NCBI RefSeq assembly: GCF_008065375.1
Contig: NZ_VJYI01000002.1
Location: 310,001 to 374,000 of the forward strand
DNA from: Nonomuraea sp. SYSU D8015
Lineage (GTDB): Bacteria > Actinomycetota > Actinomycetes > Streptosporangiales > Streptosporangiaceae
Reading direction: 5' to 3'
Length of the DNA stretch: 64,000 bases
Of the stretch, positions 33,847 to 42,372 are shown piece by piece; the first letter of the stretch is position 1, and each line of letters starts with the position of its first letter. The notes below the pieces were generated by a model that was not told the DNA's origin, searched no databases, and saw only the letters and a list, made by a program, of their open reading frames with translations. A program made the position numbers and the translations under genes.

Positions 33847-34359
33847 ATGCCGCCGGCCGAGGGAACAGTGCGCGATCTCATCGAGGCAGCCCTGCACGAC
33901 AGCGACCCTGACGGCCCGCTGCGCTGGCACGTGATCTCCGTGCTGCGCCAGCGCGGCGACCTGGAGTCCTTCATCGAGGCCCGCCGGCTGTGCGCGGCGG
34001 ACAGCGTGGCCGAGCGGTTGCTCGGGGTGGACATCATGGGGATGCTGCGGCCGTTCGTGGACCGTACGCTGCCGGTGTTGCGTTATCTGGCCGCCAGCGA
34101 GCACGACGCCATGGTGCTCTACTCGGTGCTGATCGCCTTCGGGCATCTGGGCGACCCGCGGTCGTTGCCGTCGGTGATCGAGCTGGCCGGGCACGACGAC
34201 GCCAGAGTGCGGTACGGCGCCGCGTACGCGCTGCACCACGTGCTCGGCGACCCGCCGGACCCGGCGGGCCTGGACACGCTGCGCATGTTGGCCGGCGACA
34301 GCGACGCCGACGTGGCCGGCTGGGCCTCGCTGGGCGTGGCCTTGCGGTCAGCGCACTAG
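33847..34359 (+). CDS. HEAT-repeat protein
   Basis: 170 residues from ATG 33847; an in-frame GTG at 33796 would add 17. It is all-helical with at least three HEAT-like units, the clearest being LGDPRSLPSVIELAGHDDARVRYGAAYAL in two-helix form. No catalytic motif is seen, so a protein-binding scaffold is likely. It is divergent from marP with little space, and convergent with the CoA pyrophosphatase, 17 bases apart. The start choice is uncertain. Confidence 0.65.
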   Translation: MPPAEGTVRDLIEAALHDSDPDGPLRWHVISVLRQRGDLESFIEARRLCAADSVAERLLGVDIMGMLRPFVDRTLPVLRYLAASEHDAMVLYSVLIAFGHLGDPRSLPSVIELAGHDDARVRYGAAYALHHVLGDPPDPAGLDTLRMLAGDSDADVAGWASLGVALRSAH

Positions 34360-34376
34360 CTCGAGCGCTGCCGCGG

Positions 34377-35018
34377 TCAGCGCGCCAGCCTGAGCACCTC
34401 CGGAGGCAGCTCCTCCACGCGCGAGCGGTCCCACGGCAGCTCCAGGCCGGCCTCGCGCAGCACCGAGTCCAGCACCATCGCCGTGAAGCCCCACACCAGC
34501 ATCCCCCGCACCCGGAACGCCGGTCCCGCGATGCCGCTGAGATGCCGCAGCATGGTCCGGTTGCCGGGATCGACCAGTTCGGCGATCGGCACCCGCTCCA
34601 CCGAATCGACCTCGTCGGGCGAGGCCGCGTGCACCGCCGACGGCTCGCGCCACCAGGCGATCACCGGCGTGACGCGGTTGTCGCTGTAGGTGAGGTAGAG
34701 CTCCGGCATCGTGCAGAGCACGTGCACCCCGCGCGGGTCGAGCCCGGTCTCCTCCTCGGCCTCGCGCAGCGCCGCCGCCACCGGCCCGCCGTCCTCGGGG
34801 TCCACGCCGCCGCCCGGGAAGGCGGGCTGGCCCGCGTGCCTGCGGCCGCGCGTGCTGCGCTGGATCAGCAGCACGTCAGGGCCGTGCGGGCCCTCGCCGA
34901 ACAGCATCAGCACCGCGGCGTGCCGGCCTTGTCCGGCGGGTGGTCGCAGGTATCGGGGGACGCTGGTCCGCTGCGCCTGCGCCGCCAGTGTGTCGAGCCA
35001 GTCGGGCACTTGGGTCAC
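34377..35018 (-). CDS. NUDIX CoA pyrophosphatase
   Basis: 213 residues. The NUDIX box is FPGGGVDPEDGGPVAAA followed by LREAEEETGL, with REAEEE carrying the metal-binding glutamates; the spacing is the one seen in the CoA-pyrophosphatase (YeaB/NudL) subfamily. The preceding LIQRSTRGRRHAGQPAFPGG is also typical. It hydrolyses CoA or related diphosphates. It corresponds to Rv3672c in order. Confidence 0.88.
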   Translation of the reverse strand: MTQVPDWLDTLAAQAQRTSVPRYLRPPAGQGRHAAVLMLFGEGPHGPDVLLIQRSTRGRRHAGQPAFPGGGVDPEDGGPVAAALREAEEETGLDPRGVHVLCTMPELYLTYSDNRVTPVIAWWREPSAVHAASPDEVDSVERVPIAELVDPGNRTMLRHLSGIAGPAFRVRGMLVWGFTAMVLDSVLREAGLELPWDRSRVEELPPEVLRLAR

Positions 35019-35233
35019 GCATCCTCCAACACGCCGGGGGTTCCGTCACTTCCCGGAGGTCGTCGCCCCCGCGTCTCACCGCACGCTCCCTGCACCGCCT
35101 CACTTCGGCTGAGCCCCTTGGGAGACGGGGCATGAGGTGGGGTCCGCTGGAGGCGCGGTCTGAGGGGGAGCTGAGCTCTGAGGGCTGGGTCCGGGGATTT
35201 GTGGGACGTGGCGCGACGTCCGGCAGACAGCGT

Positions 35234-35956
35234 TCAGGAGAACGGGCCGTTCCTGACGAGCTTCTGGGCCTCGGCGGACGAGGTCGGGCCGGTGCCGTAC
35301 GAGGGGCAGAGCGCGGCCAGCGGGCAGACGCCGCAGGCCGGGCGCCGCGCGTGGCAGATGCGACGGCCGTGCCAGATCACCCGGTGCGAGAAGATCGTCC
35401 ACTCCCGCCTGGGCAGCAGCGCGCCCACCACGTGCTCGATCTTGACCGGATCGGTCTCCTCGGTCCAGCCGAAGCGGCGCACCAGTCGCTGGAAGTGGGT
35501 GTCAACGGTCAAGCCGGGCACGCCGAACGCGTTGCCCAGCACCACGTTGGCGGTCTTGCGGCCCACGCCCGGCAGCTTGACGAGGTCGTTCAGCTTGCCC
35601 GGCACCTCGCCGCCGTGGCGCTCGCAGATGGCCTGGGCCATGCCGATGATGCTGTTGGTCTTCGCGCGGAAGAACCCCGTCGAACGGATGATCTCCTCCA
35701 TCTCCGACCGGTCGGCGGCGGCGTAGTCCTCGACCGTCGGATATTTCGCGAAGAGGATGGGGGTCACCATGTTGACCCGCTTGTCCGTGCACTGCGCGGA
35801 GAGGATGGTCGCGACCAGCAGTTCGAGCGGGTTGGTGAAGTCGAGCTCGCAGTGGGCGTCCGGATAGGTCTCCGCGAGGATGCGGTTCATCTTGCGCGCC
35901 CGCCGCACCAGTGCCAGCTGGGTCTCCGGCTTGCGCCCCGCCGCGTTCGTCGCCAT
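35234..35956 (-). CDS. nth: Endonuclease III
   Basis: 240 residues. Helix-hairpin-helix [12 protein letters not shown] carries the catalytic Lys region, and VDTHFQRL the catalytic Asp. The 4Fe-4S loop is C-x6-C-x2-C-x5-C ([17 protein letters not shown]). It is a bifunctional glycosylase/AP lyase of base-excision repair acting on oxidised pyrimidines. It corresponds to Rv3674c. The 215 bases upstream of the Nudix gene hold no gene. Confidence 0.95.
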   Translation of the reverse strand: MATNAAGRKPETQLALVRRARKMNRILAETYPDAHCELDFTNPLELLVATILSAQCTDKRVNMVTPILFAKYPTVEDYAAADRSEMEEIIRSTGFFRAKTNSIIGMAQAICERHGGEVPGKLNDLVKLPGVGRKTANVVLGNAFGVPGLTVDTHFQRLVRRFGWTEETDPVKIEHVVGALLPRREWTIFSHRVIWHGRRICHARRPACGVCPLAALCPSYGTGPTSSAEAQKLVRNGPFS

Positions 35957-36064
35957 GCCGCAAGAGTAGAACGCCTTCCGCGTGCCCGATCCATGCCATC
36001 TCCAAAACCCGTTGAACCCGGGACGTCGCGGAGCGCGTACAACGGGCGACCACGGGAGGAAAAC

Positions 36065-36556
36065 ATGCGACTGTCACATGCGCGACGGGCGAGGGACGAC
36101 CAGGCCAGGGGAGCGGCGCTCGCCGACTTCGTCCGGCGCAACGGCCCGCTGAGCGGCACGGCGCTGCACCGCCTGGCCTGGGCCTGCGCGGCGGCCATGG
36201 CCCGGCTGCACGCGCGCGGCACGGCGGGCCTGCGGCTCGGCCCGCAGACGGTGGCGCTCGGCACCCGGGGCCAGGTGCTCATCGGCTGGGAGGGCGCGGC
36301 GACGGTCCGGGACGACCGGGCGATGTCAGAGGACATGCGGGATTGGGCCGATCTGGTGGTGTTCGCGGCGACCGGGTCGCGGCGCGGCGATCCCGACGTG
36401 CTGCCGCCCGTGCTGCGCACCGCCGTCGAGCGGTGCCGCCACCCGGATCCGGAGGTCCGTCCCGCGGCCGCACACGTGCTGCGGGCCCTGCTCGGGCACT
36501 CCATGGCGACCGCCGTCGCCTCGGTCGACGACCTGCTGGCCTGCCACGAACGATGA
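36065..36556 (+). CDS. Short protein resembling the C-lobe of a Ser/Thr kinase, catalytic motifs lost
   Basis: 163 residues from ATG 36065 with GGGAGGA upstream. The order of elements follows a kinase C-lobe: a helix with [20 protein letters not shown] in the place of the HRDLKPxNV catalytic loop, VLIGWEGAA in the place of [18 protein letters not shown] for the F-helix, and [20 protein letters not shown] for the final helix with its conserved Arg. The catalytic Asp, Asn and DFG are absent and the N-lobe is missing, so this would be a pseudokinase remnant or binding domain. The recognition rests on pattern only. Confidence 0.5.
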   Translation: MRLSHARRARDDQARGAALADFVRRNGPLSGTALHRLAWACAAAMARLHARGTAGLRLGPQTVALGTRGQVLIGWEGAATVRDDRAMSEDMRDWADLVVFAATGSRRGDPDVLPPVLRTAVERCRHPDPEVRPAAAHVLRALLGHSMATAVASVDDLLACHER

Positions 36557-36674
36557 CGAGCCCACAAAGGAGGCCATAAAAGGGGGTAGGCCTGCCCAAA
36601 CCACTCTGCCGTTCCCATAACCTGTGTGTGCCGCCTTGAGTGGGGTGAGTCACAATGGCAGCAGAGGAGGCAGA

Positions 36675-37355
36675 GTGAACACCGACGATGTGCTGGGCAA
36701 GGCCCCCCTGTTCGCCGCGCTGGACCGCGAGAGCGCAGCCGCGCTGCGTACGAGCATCACCGAGGTCCAGCTCTCCAAGGGGCAGACGCTCTTCCACGAG
36801 AACGAGACCGGCGACCGGCTCTATGTCGTGCTCGAAGGCAAGATCAAGCTCTCCCGCACCTCACCGGACGGCAGGGAAAACCTGCTGAGCGTGCTGGGGC
36901 CGAGTGAGATGTTCGGCGAGCTGTCGCTGTTCGACCCGCGGCCGCGTACGGCCACGGCCACGGCGCTGACCGAGGTGCGGCTGGCCGGGCTCGGACACGA
37001 CGACCTGCGCCCCTGGCTGACCGGCCGTCCCGAGGTGGCTCTGCACCTGTTGCGCGCGCTCGCGCAGCGCTTGCGCCGCACCAACGACGTGCTGGCCGAC
37101 CTGGTCTTCACCGACGTGCCCGGACGCGTGGCCAAGCAGCTGCTCGACCTCGCCGAGCGGTTCGGCACCAAGACCGACGACGGCGTGCGGGTGCACCACG
37201 ACCTGACCCAGGAGGAGCTGGCCCAGCTCGTCGGCGCCTCCCGCGAGACGGTCAACAAGGCCCTGGCCGACTTCGCCGGGCGCGGCTGGCTGCGCATCGA
37301 GGCCAAGGCCGTGACCATCCTCGACATGGACCGGCTCTACAACCGCTCCAGGTAG
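36675..37355 (+). CDS. crp: Crp/Fnr family transcriptional regulator
   Basis: 226 residues from GTG 36675, with GAGGAGG five bases upstream. A cyclic-nucleotide-binding domain (GQTLFHENETGDRLYVVLEG and MFGELSLFDPRPRTATATA) is followed by a winged HTH (LTQEELAQLVGASRETVNKALADF). These agree with actinobacterial Crp (Rv3676, SCO3571 type), a cAMP-responsive global regulator. A GTGAGTCAC palindrome lies 20 bases upstream of the start. It is convergent with and overlaps the next gene by 19 bases. Confidence 0.92.
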   Translation: MNTDDVLGKAPLFAALDRESAAALRTSITEVQLSKGQTLFHENETGDRLYVVLEGKIKLSRTSPDGRENLLSVLGPSEMFGELSLFDPRPRTATATALTEVRLAGLGHDDLRPWLTGRPEVALHLLRALAQRLRRTNDVLADLVFTDVPGRVAKQLLDLAERFGTKTDDGVRVHHDLTQEELAQLVGASRETVNKALADFAGRGWLRIEAKAVTILDMDRLYNRSR

Positions 37356-38128
37356 TCCAGCTGGGCCCGTACGGATATCTCGGCGGCGGCCCAGAGGGAT
37401 TTGTCCACGTCCGCGTACACGATGCGGACGATCTCGCGCGGCGTGCGCGCCCCCTGCGCCTGCGCCGCCCTGATCTGGTCGAGCCGCTCGCGCCGGTGCG
37501 CGATGTAGCCGTCGAGCGCCCCGATCGGGTCGGGCAGCACCGGGCCGTGCCCGGGCAGCAGCGCCCGCGCCTCCAGGCCCTCGGCGGCCGCCCTGAGCCG
37601 GTCGAGGCTGCGCAGGTAGTCGGCCAGGCCGCCGTCGCCGGCGATGATCGTGGTCCCCCTGCCGAGCACCGTGTCGCCGGTCAGCATGGCCCTGTCAGCG
37701 GGCAGCCAGAAGCACAGCGAGTCGAACGAGTGGCCCGGCGTGCCGTACACGTGGATCTCCAGGCCCGCCACGGTCACCACGTCGCCGTCGGCGAGGCCCT
37801 CGTCGCCGAGCCTGTGGCGCGGATCCAGGGCGCGCACGGGGGCGTTCACCATCCCGGCGAAGCTCTTCGCCCCGCCGCTGTGATCGAAGTGGCCGTGGGT
37901 CAGCAGGATCTGGGTGACACGGCGATCGGCGAGGTGGTCGCGCACGCGGCGCAGGTGGCGGTCGTCGTCCGGGCCGGGGTCGACGACGACCACCTCCTCC
38001 CCCGCGCCGATCACCCACGTGTTGGTGCCGTCGAGCGTCATGATCGAAGGGTTGGGCGCGAGCAGGTTCTCGGCGTGCTCGGTACGGGAGCCGTCGGGCG
38101 TGCCGATCGGGATGTGCAGGCCGCTCAT
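37337..38128 (-). CDS. Metallo-beta-lactamase fold hydrolase
   Basis: 263 residues from ATG 38128, overlapping the NUDIX stop (ATGA). The metal motif THGHFDHSGG (HxHxDH) is intact, with further ligands in GTPGHS, LTGDTVLG and LLPGHGP. The C-terminal helices (RRERLDQIRAAQAQG) are like those of LACTB2/RNase Z-type hydrolases. It corresponds to Rv3677c. Substrate unknown. The 3' end overlaps crp on the opposite strand. Confidence 0.88.
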   Translation of the reverse strand: MSGLHIPIGTPDGSRTEHAENLLAPNPSIMTLDGTNTWVIGAGEEVVVVDPGPDDDRHLRRVRDHLADRRVTQILLTHGHFDHSGGAKSFAGMVNAPVRALDPRHRLGDEGLADGDVVTVAGLEIHVYGTPGHSFDSLCFWLPADRAMLTGDTVLGRGTTIIAGDGGLADYLRSLDRLRAAAEGLEARALLPGHGPVLPDPIGALDGYIAHRRERLDQIRAAQAQGARTPREIVRIVYADVDKSLWAAAEISVRAQLDYLERL

Positions 38129-38937
38129 CTCATCACCAGCCGCATCTCGCCCTCGATCTCCACGGCCCTCGGGACGATGGTCACGATTTCCCTGTGAGCC
38201 GCGAGGACGTCCGACACGCCGGCGTGCGCCGACAGCTCGGTCAGCGTGTGGTAGGTGGGCGGCATCAGGAAGATCTCCCCCTGGTGCGCCAGCTCGACGG
38301 CGTCGGCGGGCCGTTTCCACACGACCTGGTCCGCCTCCCCGCCGACGTCCCGCGTGCGCTGGCCCTCGGGGAGAACGGCCACGAAGAAGCGCGTGTCGAA
38401 GCGCCGCGGCTCGATCTCCGGCGTGATCCAGTGCGCCCAGGGCTTGAGGAGGTCGGAGCGGAGCACCAGGCCGCGCCGGGCGAGGAAGTCGGCGAAGGCG
38501 AGGCTCCGGTCGATCAGCGCCAGCCGGTCGGCCTCCCAGTCGTCCCCCGTCGTGTCCGCCACCACGGAGTGGGGCCCCGGGCCGGCCAGCAGCACGCCGG
38601 TCTCCTCGAACGTCTCGCGTACGGCCGCGCACACCAGGCCGCGCGCGAGCTCCTCGCTCGCGGCGAACGCCGCCCCCCACTCCGCGGGGGACGGCCCGGC
38701 CCAGGCCACGGCCTGGTCGGTGTCGCGGGCGTCCACCGACCCGCCGGGGAAGACGTACGCACCCGCCGCGAAGGCCATGGTGGACTTGCGCCGCAGCAGG
38801 TAGACCTCGGGGCCCTGAGCTCCGTCCCGCAGGATCACCACCGTGGCGGCGTCCCGCGGAGGCACCGGCTCGACCCGTCCGGCGAGAACCTCCCTGGCCC
38901 GCGCGGCGAGCTCGGCTGGAAGCGGAAATCCGGTCAC
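38125..38937 (-). CDS. NUDIX hydrolase
   Basis: 270 residues from GTG 38937, chosen because GGAGGAGG lies just upstream; an ATG eight codons earlier would place that element inside the gene. N-terminal part VVILRDGAQGPEVYLLRRK, then VFPGGSVDARDTD, and the NUDIX glutamates in CAAVRETFEETGV, separated by an insertion. This long-NUDIX-box form is common next to the metallo-beta-lactamase gene in actinobacteria. Substrate unknown. Confidence 0.83.
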   Translation of the reverse strand: MTGFPLPAELAARAREVLAGRVEPVPPRDAATVVILRDGAQGPEVYLLRRKSTMAFAAGAYVFPGGSVDARDTDQAVAWAGPSPAEWGAAFAASEELARGLVCAAVRETFEETGVLLAGPGPHSVVADTTGDDWEADRLALIDRSLAFADFLARRGLVLRSDLLKPWAHWITPEIEPRRFDTRFFVAVLPEGQRTRDVGGEADQVVWKRPADAVELAHQGEIFLMPPTYHTLTELSAHAGVSDVLAAHREIVTIVPRAVEIEGEMRLVMR

Positions 38938-38969
38938 ATGACCTCCTCCTAGAAGTGACATATCACCGC

Positions 38970-39428
38970 TCAGGCGACTTCCGCGATCAGCTCCACCTCC
39001 ACGGGCACGTCGAGCGGGAGCGAGGCCACGCCGACCGCGCTGCGCGCGTGCTTGCCCGCCTCGCCGAACACCTCGACGAGCAGCTCACTGGCGCCGTTGC
39101 CGACCTTCGGCTGGTCGCTGAAGGCCGGATCGCTGGCCACGAACACGACGACCTTGACGATCCGCACGACCCGCTCCAAGTCGCCGATCTCCGACTTGAG
39201 CGCGGCCAGGGCGTTGAGCGCGCAGATGCGGGCCAGCCTGGCGCCCTCCTCGGTGGTCACCTCGGCGCCCAGCTTGCCGGTGCCGGCCACCTGACCCTCG
39301 ACGATGGGCACCTGGCCGGAGGTGTAGACGAGGTTGCCCGTGCGCACGGCCGGCACGTACGCCGCCACCGGCTTCGGCGCCTGGGGCAGCGTCAGGCCGA
39401 GCTCCGCCAGCCGCTGCTCCGCCGTCAC
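38970..39428 (-). CDS. ridA: RidA family protein
   Basis: 152 residues starting at a GTG that overlaps the stop of the upstream small gene (GTGA). It has the RidA/YjgF chorismate-mutase-like fold: GNLVYTSGQVPIVEG at the front, ICALNALAALKSEIGDLERVV, and a late segment ARSAVGVASLPLDVPVEVEL that carries the Arg and hydrophobic residues of the trimer pocket. RidA enzymes deaminate reactive enamines/imines. It corresponds to Rv3678c. Confidence 0.9.
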   Translation of the reverse strand: MTAEQRLAELGLTLPQAPKPVAAYVPAVRTGNLVYTSGQVPIVEGQVAGTGKLGAEVTTEEGARLARICALNALAALKSEIGDLERVVRIVKVVVFVASDPAFSDQPKVGNGASELLVEVFGEAGKHARSAVGVASLPLDVPVEVELIAEVA

Positions 39429-39580
39429 TGCTTCTCCCGCTTGAAGTAGGCGACCAGCTGCTCGGGCGTGGCGCCCTGCACGATCTGGACCAGCTCCCAG
39501 CCGTCGGAGCCGAAGTTGTCAAGGATCATCTTGGTGTTGTGGATGAGCAAGGGGGCGGTGAGGTACTCCCATTTCTTCAT
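39425..39580 (-). CDS. DUF4177-like small protein
   Basis: A 51-residue frame from ATG 39580: MKKWEYLTAPLL, then LDNFGSDGWELVQIV and a Lys-rich end. KWEY and GSDGWELV are the hallmarks of the DUF4177 family, which forms a small beta-alpha fold. It overlaps ridA by four bases (GTGA), so the two are translated together. It is divergent from the ArsA-like operon 77 bases away. Function unknown. Confidence 0.8.
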   Translation of the reverse strand: MKKWEYLTAPLLIHNTKMILDNFGSDGWELVQIVQGATPEQLVAYFKREKQ

Positions 39581-39657
39581 GGGGGCAACATTAGTGTGAG
39601 CAATCTCAAAGGGTGGGCACCGGCTTGCGTCAAGTGACCGTTCGGTAGCCTCGAATC

Positions 39658-40659
39658 GTGGACTCTCCGGACACGGATTGGGACGGCGTGCGGCTCCACG
39701 TCGTCACCGGGAAGGGCGGCACAGGCAAGACGACCGTCGCCGCCGCCCTCGCGCTCGCCCTGGCCTCGGGCGGCCGCAAGGTGCTGCTCGTCGAGGTGGA
39801 GGGCAGGCAGGGCATCGCGCAGATCTTCGATCTGCCGCCACTGCCGTACGAGGAGCGCAGGATCGCCGTGGCGCCGTCTGGCGGGGACGTGTACGCGCTG
39901 GCGATCGACCCCGAAGAGGCCATGCTCGAGTACATGGAGATGTTCTACGGGATGCGCCGGGCGGGCCGCGCGCTGACCAAGATGGGCATCGTCGACTTCG
40001 CCACCACCGTGGCCCCTGGCTTCCGCGACGTGCTGGTCACCGGCAAGACCACCGAGGCGGTGCGCAGGCGGGGCAAGAACGGCCGCCGGGTCTACGACGC
40101 GGTCGTGCTCGACGCGCCGCCCACCGGCCGCATCACGCGCTTCCTCAACGTCACCCAAGAGGTCGCCGGGCTGGCCAAGATGGGACCGATCAAGAACCAC
40201 TCGGAGCTGGTCAGCGGTGTCGTGAAATCTCCTGAGACGGCGGTGCACTTCGTGACGTTACTGGAGGAGATGCCGGTCCAGGAGACGCTCGACGGCATCG
40301 CCGAGTTGCGTTCCGCGGGGCTTCCTGCCGGCGGGATCTTCGTCAACATGGTGCGCGAATCCCAGCTGCCCCAGGTCGCTCTTGACACAGCTGTCAAGGG
40401 CCGGTTCGACGTCGGGGAGCTCGTGCTGGGGCTCAAGGCCGTCGGGCTCGCCGACGGCGCGGAGGCCACGGCGCTGGCCGAGGCGCTCGCCGAAGAGATC
40501 GCCGAGCACGCTCACCGCGCCGCGTTGGAGCGTGCCGAGCGCGAGTCGCTGGCCGAGGCCGGCCTGCCCAGCTACGAGCTGCCGCTGCTGGCCGACGGCG
40601 TGGACCTGGCCGGACTGTACGAGCTGGCAGAGAGCATCCGCACCCAGGGAGCAGCGTGA
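39658..40659 (+). CDS. ArsA-like (GET3 family) ATPase, first of a pair
   Basis: 333 residues from GTG 39658. Deviant Walker A GKGGTGKTT with the signature Lys, switch I region LLVEVEGRQGIAQ, and switch II VVLDAPPTGR. The cysteine/metal site of arsenite pumps is not seen. It corresponds to Rv3679, whose product pairs with that of Rv3680 as an ArsA/GET-type ATPase. The stop overlaps the next start (GTGA), consistent with a 1:1 complex. Confidence 0.88.
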   Translation: MDSPDTDWDGVRLHVVTGKGGTGKTTVAAALALALASGGRKVLLVEVEGRQGIAQIFDLPPLPYEERRIAVAPSGGDVYALAIDPEEAMLEYMEMFYGMRRAGRALTKMGIVDFATTVAPGFRDVLVTGKTTEAVRRRGKNGRRVYDAVVLDAPPTGRITRFLNVTQEVAGLAKMGPIKNHSELVSGVVKSPETAVHFVTLLEEMPVQETLDGIAELRSAGLPAGGIFVNMVRESQLPQVALDTAVKGRFDVGELVLGLKAVGLADGAEATALAEALAEEIAEHAHRAALERAERESLAEAGLPSYELPLLADGVDLAGLYELAESIRTQGAA

Positions 40660-41783
40660 AGAAGCCCGCCAGGCTGGACGTCGACGCGATACTTGACGAC
40701 CCGCACACCCGGATCATCGTCTGCTGCGGCGCGGGCGGCGTGGGCAAGACCACGACCGCCGCGGCGCTCGGGCTGCGCGCGGCCGAACGCGGCAGGTGCG
40801 CGGTCGTGCTGACCGTGGACCCCGCGCGGCGGCTGGCCCAGTCGATGGGGCTCAGCGAGCTCGACAACACTCCACGGCTGGTCCAATCGTCGGACAACGG
40901 CGGGCAGCTGTTCGCCATGATGCTCGACATGAAGCGCACGTTCGACGAGATCATCGAGGCGCACGCCGACCCCGAGCGGGCCCGGCAGATCCTGTCGAAC
41001 CCCTTCTACCAGTCGCTGTCCTCCAGCTTCTCCGGCACGCAGGAGTACATGGCCATGGAGAAGCTGGGCCAGCTGCGCCGCTCGGACGAGTGGGACCTGA
41101 TCGTCGTGGACACGCCGCCGTCACGATCGGCGCTCGACTTCCTCGACGCCCCCGAGCGGCTCGGGCGCTTCCTGGACGGCCGGTTCATCCGGCTGCTGAC
41201 CGCCCCGGCCAAGGCCGGGGGGCGCAGCGCCTTCCGGCTGCTCAACGCCGGGTTCGGCTTGATGGCCGGGGCCATGACCAAGCTGCTCGGCGCGCAGGTG
41301 ATCAAGGACCTGCAGACGTTCGTGTCCGCGCTCGACGCCGTGTTCGGCGGGTTCCGGCAGCGGGCCGAGATGACGTACCGGCTGCTGCAGGCCCCTGGCA
41401 CGGCCTTCCTGGTGGTGGCCGCCCCCGAACGGGACGCGATGCGCGAGGCCTCCTACTTCGTCGAGCGGCTCGCTGAAGAGCGCATGCCGCTCGCCGGCCT
41501 GGTGGTCAATCGCGTGCACATGTCCCCTGCCGCCGCGCTCTCGGCGGCTCGCAGCGCCGCCGCGGCCGAGGACCTTGAGTCCAAGGGCGAACACGAGCTG
41601 ACCGCCGCCGTGCTGCGGCTGCACGCCGGGCGGATGCAGCTCACCGCTCGCGAGAGTCGCGAGCGGGAACATTTCGTCTCGGCCCACCCCACGGTGCCCG
41701 TGGCGCAGGTCCGCGCCATGTCCGAGGACGTTCACGATCTGGCCGGCTTGCGGCAGATCGGGGAGCTGCTGGCGAGCTCATAG
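40656..41783 (+). CDS. ArsA-like (GET3 family) ATPase, second of a pair
   Basis: 375 residues. P-loop CGAGGVGKTT, switch I LTVDPARRLAQSMG (the DPA motif typical of ArsA/Get3), and switch II VVDTPPSRSALDFL. A helical, hydrophobic segment (LLNAGFGLMAGAMTKLLGA) lies where client-binding helices occur in Get3. It corresponds to Rv3680 and forms a coupled pair with the preceding gene. The client or ion is unknown. Confidence 0.88.
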   Translation: MKKPARLDVDAILDDPHTRIIVCCGAGGVGKTTTAAALGLRAAERGRCAVVLTVDPARRLAQSMGLSELDNTPRLVQSSDNGGQLFAMMLDMKRTFDEIIEAHADPERARQILSNPFYQSLSSSFSGTQEYMAMEKLGQLRRSDEWDLIVVDTPPSRSALDFLDAPERLGRFLDGRFIRLLTAPAKAGGRSAFRLLNAGFGLMAGAMTKLLGAQVIKDLQTFVSALDAVFGGFRQRAEMTYRLLQAPGTAFLVVAAPERDAMREASYFVERLAEERMPLAGLVVNRVHMSPAAALSAARSAAAAEDLESKGEHELTAAVLRLHAGRMQLTARESREREHFVSAHPTVPVAQVRAMSEDVHDLAGLRQIGELLASS

Positions 41784-41833
41784 AGGTACGGCCGGCGGAC
41801 GGCGCCGGCCGTACTCGGCTCGCCGGGCCTGGA

Positions 41834-42130
41834 TCAGCCCGCGATCAGCTCATTCGTCCGCTCGTACTCTTCCTTCGCCGACTCGAGCAGTTCTCGCCAC
41901 GAGTCCACGTCTGGCCGCCGTCGAAGCAGCGCGCGACGTTCCCGTTCGGTCATACCGCCCCACACCCCGAACTCGATGCGGTTGTCCAGCGCATCGGCGA
42001 GGCACTCGGTACGGACCGGGCAACCCCGGCAGATGAGCTTCGCCCTGTTCTGCGCGGCGCCCTGCACGAACAGGGCATCCGGATCCGCACCTTTACAGGC
42101 GGCACGGGAGGTCCAATCCGTGATCCACAT
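41834..42130 (-). CDS. wblA: WhiB-family regulator WblA/WhiB4
   Basis: 98 residues from ATG 42130. Four Cys ligands for a 4Fe-4S cluster at 12, 34, 37 and 43 (C-x21-C-x2-C-x5-C), then GVWGGMTERERRALLRRRP, the WhiB turn and basic DNA-contact region. ELFVQGAAQNRAK-type sequence (here DALFVQGAAQNRAK) and the position next to the PBP gene identify it with Streptomyces wblA and Mycobacterium whiB4, redox-sensing regulators of development and oxidative stress. An in-frame ATG 12 codons earlier is less likely. Confidence 0.92.
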   Translation of the reverse strand: MWITDWTSRAACKGADPDALFVQGAAQNRAKLICRGCPVRTECLADALDNRIEFGVWGGMTERERRALLRRRPDVDSWRELLESAKEEYERTNELIAG

Positions 42131-42372
42131 TTTCGACCCCACTCCCCTTAGGTGGTCAGTCGTCATTTGGGGCCGACGGGCGCGGGCGCCGAGCCTCCGT
42201 ATTCAGTTGCCGCAGAGGAGAACGTACGCAACTACCCGTTCGGGCCGACAGACCCCAGAGGACCAAATTCTCGCGGCGGTCTTGACCGGGAATGACTAGT
42301 CACCCCCACCAGTCAAGGCGAAATGGGGTCGGGCTACCGATTAGGTCAGTCTTTCGACGTACTCTTGGTAGC

